Shown: positions 54,072 through 58,289 of the stretch, piece by piece | Layout of the letters: each line of letters begins with the position of its first letter | Numbering within the stretch: position 1 is the first letter of the stretch | From: Seminavis robusta | Taxonomy: Eukaryota; Bacillariophyta; Bacillariophyceae; Naviculales; Naviculaceae | NCBI GenBank assembly: GCA_903772945.1 | Contig: CAICTM010000583.1 | Span: 1 to 58,289, forward strand | DNA: 58,289 nucleotides | Reading direction: 5' to 3' | Translations under genes and position numbers: made by a program | Notes under the pieces: model-generated | Seen by the model: the letters and a program-made list of their open reading frames with translations, nothing else | Told to the model about the DNA's origin: nothing | The model's database searches: none

Positions 54072-55829
54072 ATGATACTGAAACGAGTTAGTTTGGTGCT
54101 CTTATCTGCAGCAGCGCTCTTCGTGGCGGGAACAGAAGCCGCCTTGAAAGGGTCGTCAAGACAAGAGGAGGATGGTGTTCCCAACAGAAGAGACTTGGGG
54201 AGCCATGCTATGAGATACAGGCATCACGTTGCCATTCAGGAGGCATTTGCTGCCCAGCAGGGACACTATGCAGAAGACGACGATACACACCACAGTGGGG
54301 GCTACCTTCACGTGCACGACAGCAGCACATACTACGACTACCACGTTCACGAAGCGAACTATCTGTCACCAGACATTACACCCAGACCTTTCACTAATTG
54401 TATCCCCGAGTCTTATCATGAGAACAACAGGAACCATGGGAAACACAAACATAAGCATGGCAAGAACCACCATGATCACAAACACAAACACCATCCCCAC
54501 AAACATCATCACCAGAAGGTTGCAAAACACCACTTGCACACTGGCAGCAAATCCAAATCCAAGGCGAGGAACCACGCCGATGACGACGGTGGCTATCACG
54601 GTGACGACGATGGCTATCAGCATGACGACCACAACTATGATGGTCATGACGAACACGAGCACGAACACGATGATGATGCAACGGCAGCTGCTGCAGGCAC
54701 AGGAGACTATCTCACAGCACACGCAACGTACAGCAAGGGAAGAGGTCACGGAGGTCATGATGAAGATACGAGATACTCCAAGGCTAAGGGCTCTAAGGGC
54801 TCCAAAAGCTCCTATTACCGTCAACGAAACTTGGGGCACCACAGACAAGGACGCGGAAATCACCACCAAGGAAGAGCAAGAAGAGGTTACCGAGGTAGCA
54901 TCCGAAAACGTCAAGGCGATGGCGACGGTGTCAAGACTATGTTTGGCACCGTCAAAATGACGACTACCAGTGAAGACCTGCTGCTTATCCAGGCAGAAGA
55001 CTTCGACGAAGACTTATCAGAACCACAGCTGCCAAAGACCAAGAAGTACAACCACTTCCAGCACCACCACCACGGTGAAGAGGAAGAGGAACATCTCCCC
55101 ATTTGTCCCAATACCACTCCTGTTCGCAGGACATTCGGGCCCGTCCCGACTATTCCACCACGAGGTGCGCCAACGATTGCTCCGGGCAATGCTACAGCTC
55201 CAACCGTGTCGCCACCAGGTGCTGGGCCAGCTCCGGGCCCCGATGGAACCACGCGTGTTTTTATCATGCCTAGTTCCAGTTTGAGCTTTGGTCTGTTCGA
55301 AGAGACAACTCCGCGAGCGGCAACACAAGAGGAAATCGATGCACTGTTGGCCCGTACGTCCGAGTGGTATGTTATGAAGCTACAACCAATTTTCCCAACA
55401 CTGGTAAACTTCGAAACCGTGTTTTTGGATCAAGTGTTCGACACGTCAGCTGAGTACCCCATCAAAATCGATTTCGATGCTGTCGCAGACTTCGAGCCTG
55501 GTAAGTTTCGTTGTGTGTGTGTGTGAATTTCTAGTCTCGGTGTTGGGATGTTGCTAACAAGCTTCATGGCTTCTCCTGCAGGCACCGAACCCACTGTCGA
55601 TGAAATCTTCATGGCAATGCAGAACCAAGACTATCAAGGTAAGTCCACAGGCTTTGAATCTGCAGCATCTGAACTGGCTGAATCTGGAATTCGACTAACA
55701 CATTCGTCTTTTGCGCCCAAAGTTTATATTACGGAAGCAGTATGGACAGAGGACCAGTCCGGAGGTATTTTCGAATCGACCCAACGTTCCACATTCAATG
55801 CCCGTGTTGTAGGCACCGGCGGAAGGTAG
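54072..55829 (+). CDS. His/Lys/Ser-rich secreted protein, silaffin-like in composition (530 aa, 3 exons)
   Basis: Exons 54072-55500, 55582-55638 and 55723-55829; introns are 55501-55581 (GTAAGT...TGCAG) and 55639-55722 (GTAAGT...AAAG). The second intron is 84 nt, a multiple of three without a stop, so retention would give 558 aa. A signal peptide (residues 1-23) is followed by 'RRDL', an RxL-type processing site as in diatom wall proteins. About 122-150 is a His/Lys block ('HGKHKHKHGKNHHDHKHKHH'), then a His/Asp/Gly region and 'SKAKGSKGSKSSYYRQRNL', which has the KxxK/Ser/Tyr spacing and RxL of silaffin-like proteins. A short P/T/A linker leads to a folded C-terminal domain (about 420-530) with 'RTSEWYVMKLQPIFPTL' and 'VYITEAVWTED', of a kind I associate with diatom secreted proteins. 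Metal binding or silica association is inferred from composition only. Confidence 0.8.
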
Positions 55830-56482
55830 CTACTAGGAACAGGCCGAGGGCACCCAACAGTCCCATGTATATTTGTGTGTTGAGTGTATGCTTGCTTATG
55901 AGAAACTGGCACAGTGAAGAACTAGCCACTTGACATAATAAATAGCGATCTTACAGTACTAAACACTGCAGTCTTCTTTACATGTAGCTAGTCTAGCTAG
56001 CTGGGCTGAATTGAATCCTCGAAGCATTTGCCAAAGCGTGGAATTGGAATGCAGCTGCTGGAACCCGCAAGTAACAAGCTAGTCATGCTTTCAACGCCAT
56101 TGCCTTTCAAACCCAATTGAAGTCGTCAAAGGACCAACTTTGGGAGGCAGTATTACGAACCTCCCAAGAAGACTCGACAGTAGTAGCATAAGTGGTCGCA
56201 GCAGTGTCGGATGACGAGGCTATGTGCCCAAAGTTGTGAACTATCGAACGCACGGTGGGTGTGCCATTGTGGATTGGTGGAGGCAGGCAGCAACTTATTG
56301 TGTGCTTTCTAGCTAGTACTGGATGATCGCATGCCAAACTGAGAAACGTCAGAGTTAACCCATACTATGTTCTACATTGATTCCGTAGTATTCGATCATC
56401 TCCACACCCATCAAACGGGGCCAATTTAGCCTGACCGTTTCCTCTTGCAACATCACCGTACGTAACACTCTTCATCACTCAC
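55830..56482. other. Convergent intergenic region
   Basis: AGCTAGTCTAGCTAGCT near 55986-56002 is the only distinctive string. No coding evidence. Confidence 0.45.
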
Positions 56483-58012
56483 TCATCGTCTCCATCCGCC
56501 ACGACCACCGCCACCGCGATTGTAATCACCCCGAGGAGGTCCACCAGGTCCATGTCTCTCCCATCTACCTCCTCGATCTGGAGGACCACGTCCCGAATCG
56601 AATCGTCCACGTCCTCTTCCGCCATATCCACCACCACCTCCTCCATAACCACCGCCACCACCACGATCTCGATCAAAACCACCGCCTCCTCGTCCACCAC
56701 CACCATATCCACCACCTCGGGAAGGCGGTGGACCACCTCCTCTACTATTGTGCATCCCCATGGGAGCACCCGCCGATCCACCTCTCCGATCGGGCGGTGG
56801 CGGTCCATACCGTCCGTACTTGGCCATCATTTCCTTGAATTTTTCACGTACCAGTTTCCACCCCACGTATTGTTTCCCGGCGTAGTGAGCGGCAATGCGT
56901 TCATCGGCATCACGCGCACTCATAAAGTTCCCGGAAACTTCACAGACAGTTTTATCCACGGCAATATCCGATTTGACGTAGAGCAAATTTCGATGCTGTC
57001 CATCAATGCCTTCTTGGAGTGGTCCCGTTTGACTGAGAGTCCGGGATACCTCCCAAAGGACCTTTTGTTTTTGGAGTGTCAATTTTCCCAATTCCACTTG
57101 GAGTTCCTGCGTGCGAGGATTCTTTTCTGGTTGTGATTTGTCGTTGTTGTTTTCTTCCTCTTTTTCTTCCTGCTTGACTTGAGTAGCTTCTTCGCTAGTA
57201 GCCGTGTTTTCTTTGTTGTCATTATCATCCTCTTCTTGCTTGACTTTGGTTGCTTCTTCTCCTTCTTGCTGGATATCTGTTCCCTTGTCGTCCTCCGTAG
57301 CCTCCTTTTCCTTTTCTTCTTGCATAGCGCTGTCTTCTAGTGTTTTCTTTTTGAATTGTTCATCCATTTCTCGTTGTTCCCCTAACAGTTTGGAGAGTTC
57401 TTCTTTGAGATGATCTTCTTGCTCTTGCATATCATTGAGTTTGGGTAGCAGTTCCGTGTCCAACTTTTCCTGCAAGAACTCTAATTCCAGTTGATTGCGT
57501 GCCACTGCCTCGACGGCCTGTTCATCGACATCCTTGACATAGTCCACTACCGGTTGTTGGGACGGATTGGCGCCTCGCTTGGCGGCCAATCGGCGTAATT
57601 CCTGCGCCAATTTCTCCTTGTTTCGGGCCACCGTTCGATCTCCACTCCGGACCAATTCCTGCAACTTTTGGTACAAAAAGTAATGAAATCCCAATCGTTC
57701 CTGTTCGGGAGGAGACAATTTCAAAAACTCTTGCCGCGCTCCTTCGTCGACTTGATACGGATTGGGTCCAATGTCCGATTTGGTATTGACAAATAGCTCG
57801 TAGACATCGACGCCCCACGCACAGTAGAGTGGATCAATGTCATTGTCAAAACAAGACTTGGAACGCTTTCCTGGCAATAACAGCATTTCGCCACCGGCGG
57901 CTTTGCGTTTCTTCTTTTTCGACAAGGGCATGGCGGCACCCGCCGGCAGTGGCGCATCCCGATCGCCGCCCATGAGGGCATCCAGCATGGCACGGGCTTC
58001 CGCAGCGGCCAT
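56483..58012 (-). CDS. LUC7-like U1 snRNP-associated protein with RGG tail and degenerate zinc fingers (509 aa)
   Basis: One exon from ATG 58012. The start 'ARAMLDALMGGDRD' matches the LUC7 N-terminal helix. Next, 'ELFVNTKSDIGPNPYQVD' aligns with the LUC7 first finger (..LF.nTK.DLGpC...H), but the Cys after GP is Asn and the His is missing. A long coiled coil follows (about 125-260 and 315-350) with acidic, 'VKQEE'-type repeats. 'VCEVSGNFMSARDADERIA' and 'AHYAGKQYVGWKLVREKF' match the second finger (CEVCGaf...DadeR...H..GKqHlGY), with the second Cys as Ser and the second His as Tyr. The tail (about 410-509) is Gly/Arg-rich with many RGG/GGY units. LUC7 helps U1 snRNP select 5' splice sites. 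The fold appears kept without zinc. Confidence 0.8.
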   Translation of the reverse strand: MAAAEARAMLDALMGGDRDAPLPAGAAMPLSKKKKRKAAGGEMLLLPGKRSKSCFDNDIDPLYCAWGVDVYELFVNTKSDIGPNPYQVDEGARQEFLKLSPPEQERLGFHYFLYQKLQELVRSGDRTVARNKEKLAQELRRLAAKRGANPSQQPVVDYVKDVDEQAVEAVARNQLELEFLQEKLDTELLPKLNDMQEQEDHLKEELSKLLGEQREMDEQFKKKTLEDSAMQEEKEKEATEDDKGTDIQQEGEEATKVKQEEDDNDNKENTATSEEATQVKQEEKEEENNNDKSQPEKNPRTQELQVELGKLTLQKQKVLWEVSRTLSQTGPLQEGIDGQHRNLLYVKSDIAVDKTVCEVSGNFMSARDADERIAAHYAGKQYVGWKLVREKFKEMMAKYGRYGPPPPDRRGGSAGAPMGMHNSRGGGPPPSRGGGYGGGGRGGGGFDRDRGGGGGYGGGGGGYGGRGRGRFDSGRGPPDRGGRWERHGPGGPPRGDYNRGGGGRGGWRR

Positions 58013-58289
58013 GGTGATTGATTATTTTAAAACTTTATGACAAATCAAGACGATAGATAGATAATAAGCTAGCAACTTGATAGCTACTAGAAGAGGATGT
58101 GGTCTTATGGAGCGGCAACGGAGGGTTGCCGATCAAACCAACCTCTTCGATCTTTGAGTCTTTGAGGAGTCTTCCTCGACTCCCAGCCACCGCCTCAGCC
58201 GTCCGCACTCCGGATGACATGGGCAGTTCACTAGGACTATTTAGGGACGACTAAATACACCTGTGTGTGCAGTGTCGAAACGATAGTGC

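Noticed and set aside
54229..54960. 243-aa frame (+) and 182-aa antisense frame (54366-54914) inside the His-rich gene
   Set aside because: Low-complexity Met/Thr/Asn and Val/Ile-rich products typical of frame-shifted reads of a His/Lys/Asp repeat; the true frame has a signal peptide and splices correctly.
1..58289. tRNA or rRNA genes
   Set aside because: I looked for the GGTTCGAATCC-type T-arm with a matching acceptor stem and for rRNA core strings and saw none; a tRNAscan run would be decisive.

Overview
This window reads as nuclear DNA of a stramenopile alga, most likely a pennate diatom. Genes are mono- or oligo-exonic, with short GT-AG introns of about 77-113 nt. Several secreted proteins carry the P/T-rich 'PTxxPT' linkers common in diatoms. 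The protein set fits too: TLC, bestrophin, WSD acyltransferase, lipocalin, LRR receptor-like, and a His/Lys/Ser-rich secreted protein with silaffin-like traits. Non-coding DNA is full of CTAGCTAG and TACCGGTA palindromes. Organism identity is inferred from protein style only. I rebuilt spliced genes by joining exons at canonical sites and checking that reading phase stays closed. Starts were moved to real ATG codons wherever an open frame only began at GTG or TTG.

Layout, left to right. 1-1552 holds no convincing gene. 1553-7297 is a five-exon, 1799-aa secreted or membrane repeat protein. A TLC-domain gene (-) and a two-exon Sec14/CRAL-TRIO gene (+) share a 1.2 kb divergent promoter. 11661-12787 is a dead retroelement fragment with a duplicated downstream module. 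13008-13356 is a small fold-back element. An ankyrin gene (three exons) and a lipocalin gene follow.

18.7-28.4 kb is a transposon block. It contains two decayed DNA transposons of the same transposase superfamily, back to back, each flanked by TTAA and having inverted termini that begin GG. Inside the first lie an 821-bp ACTAAA-motif element and a decayed minus-strand gene.

From 28.9 kb genes are dense again: bestrophin-like channel, PHOSPHO-type phosphatase, a cysteine-knot-like secreted peptide and its decayed paralogue flanking an LRR-WW gene, an LRR receptor-like gene, a secreted aldo-keto reductase, a small secreted protein, 1-Cys peroxiredoxin, an NDK-like protein (four exons), a tail-anchored ARM-repeat protein, a WSD-type acyltransferase, the His-rich secreted protein, and a LUC7-like splicing factor that has lost zinc ligands.

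The most unusual signal is a set of four unrelated non-coding elements (13.0, 23.7, 44.2 and 53.5 kb). Each is built from many copies of its own 7-10 nt motif; in three of them the motif occurs in both orientations throughout, while the 44.2 kb array is mostly one orientation with a single inverted copy.
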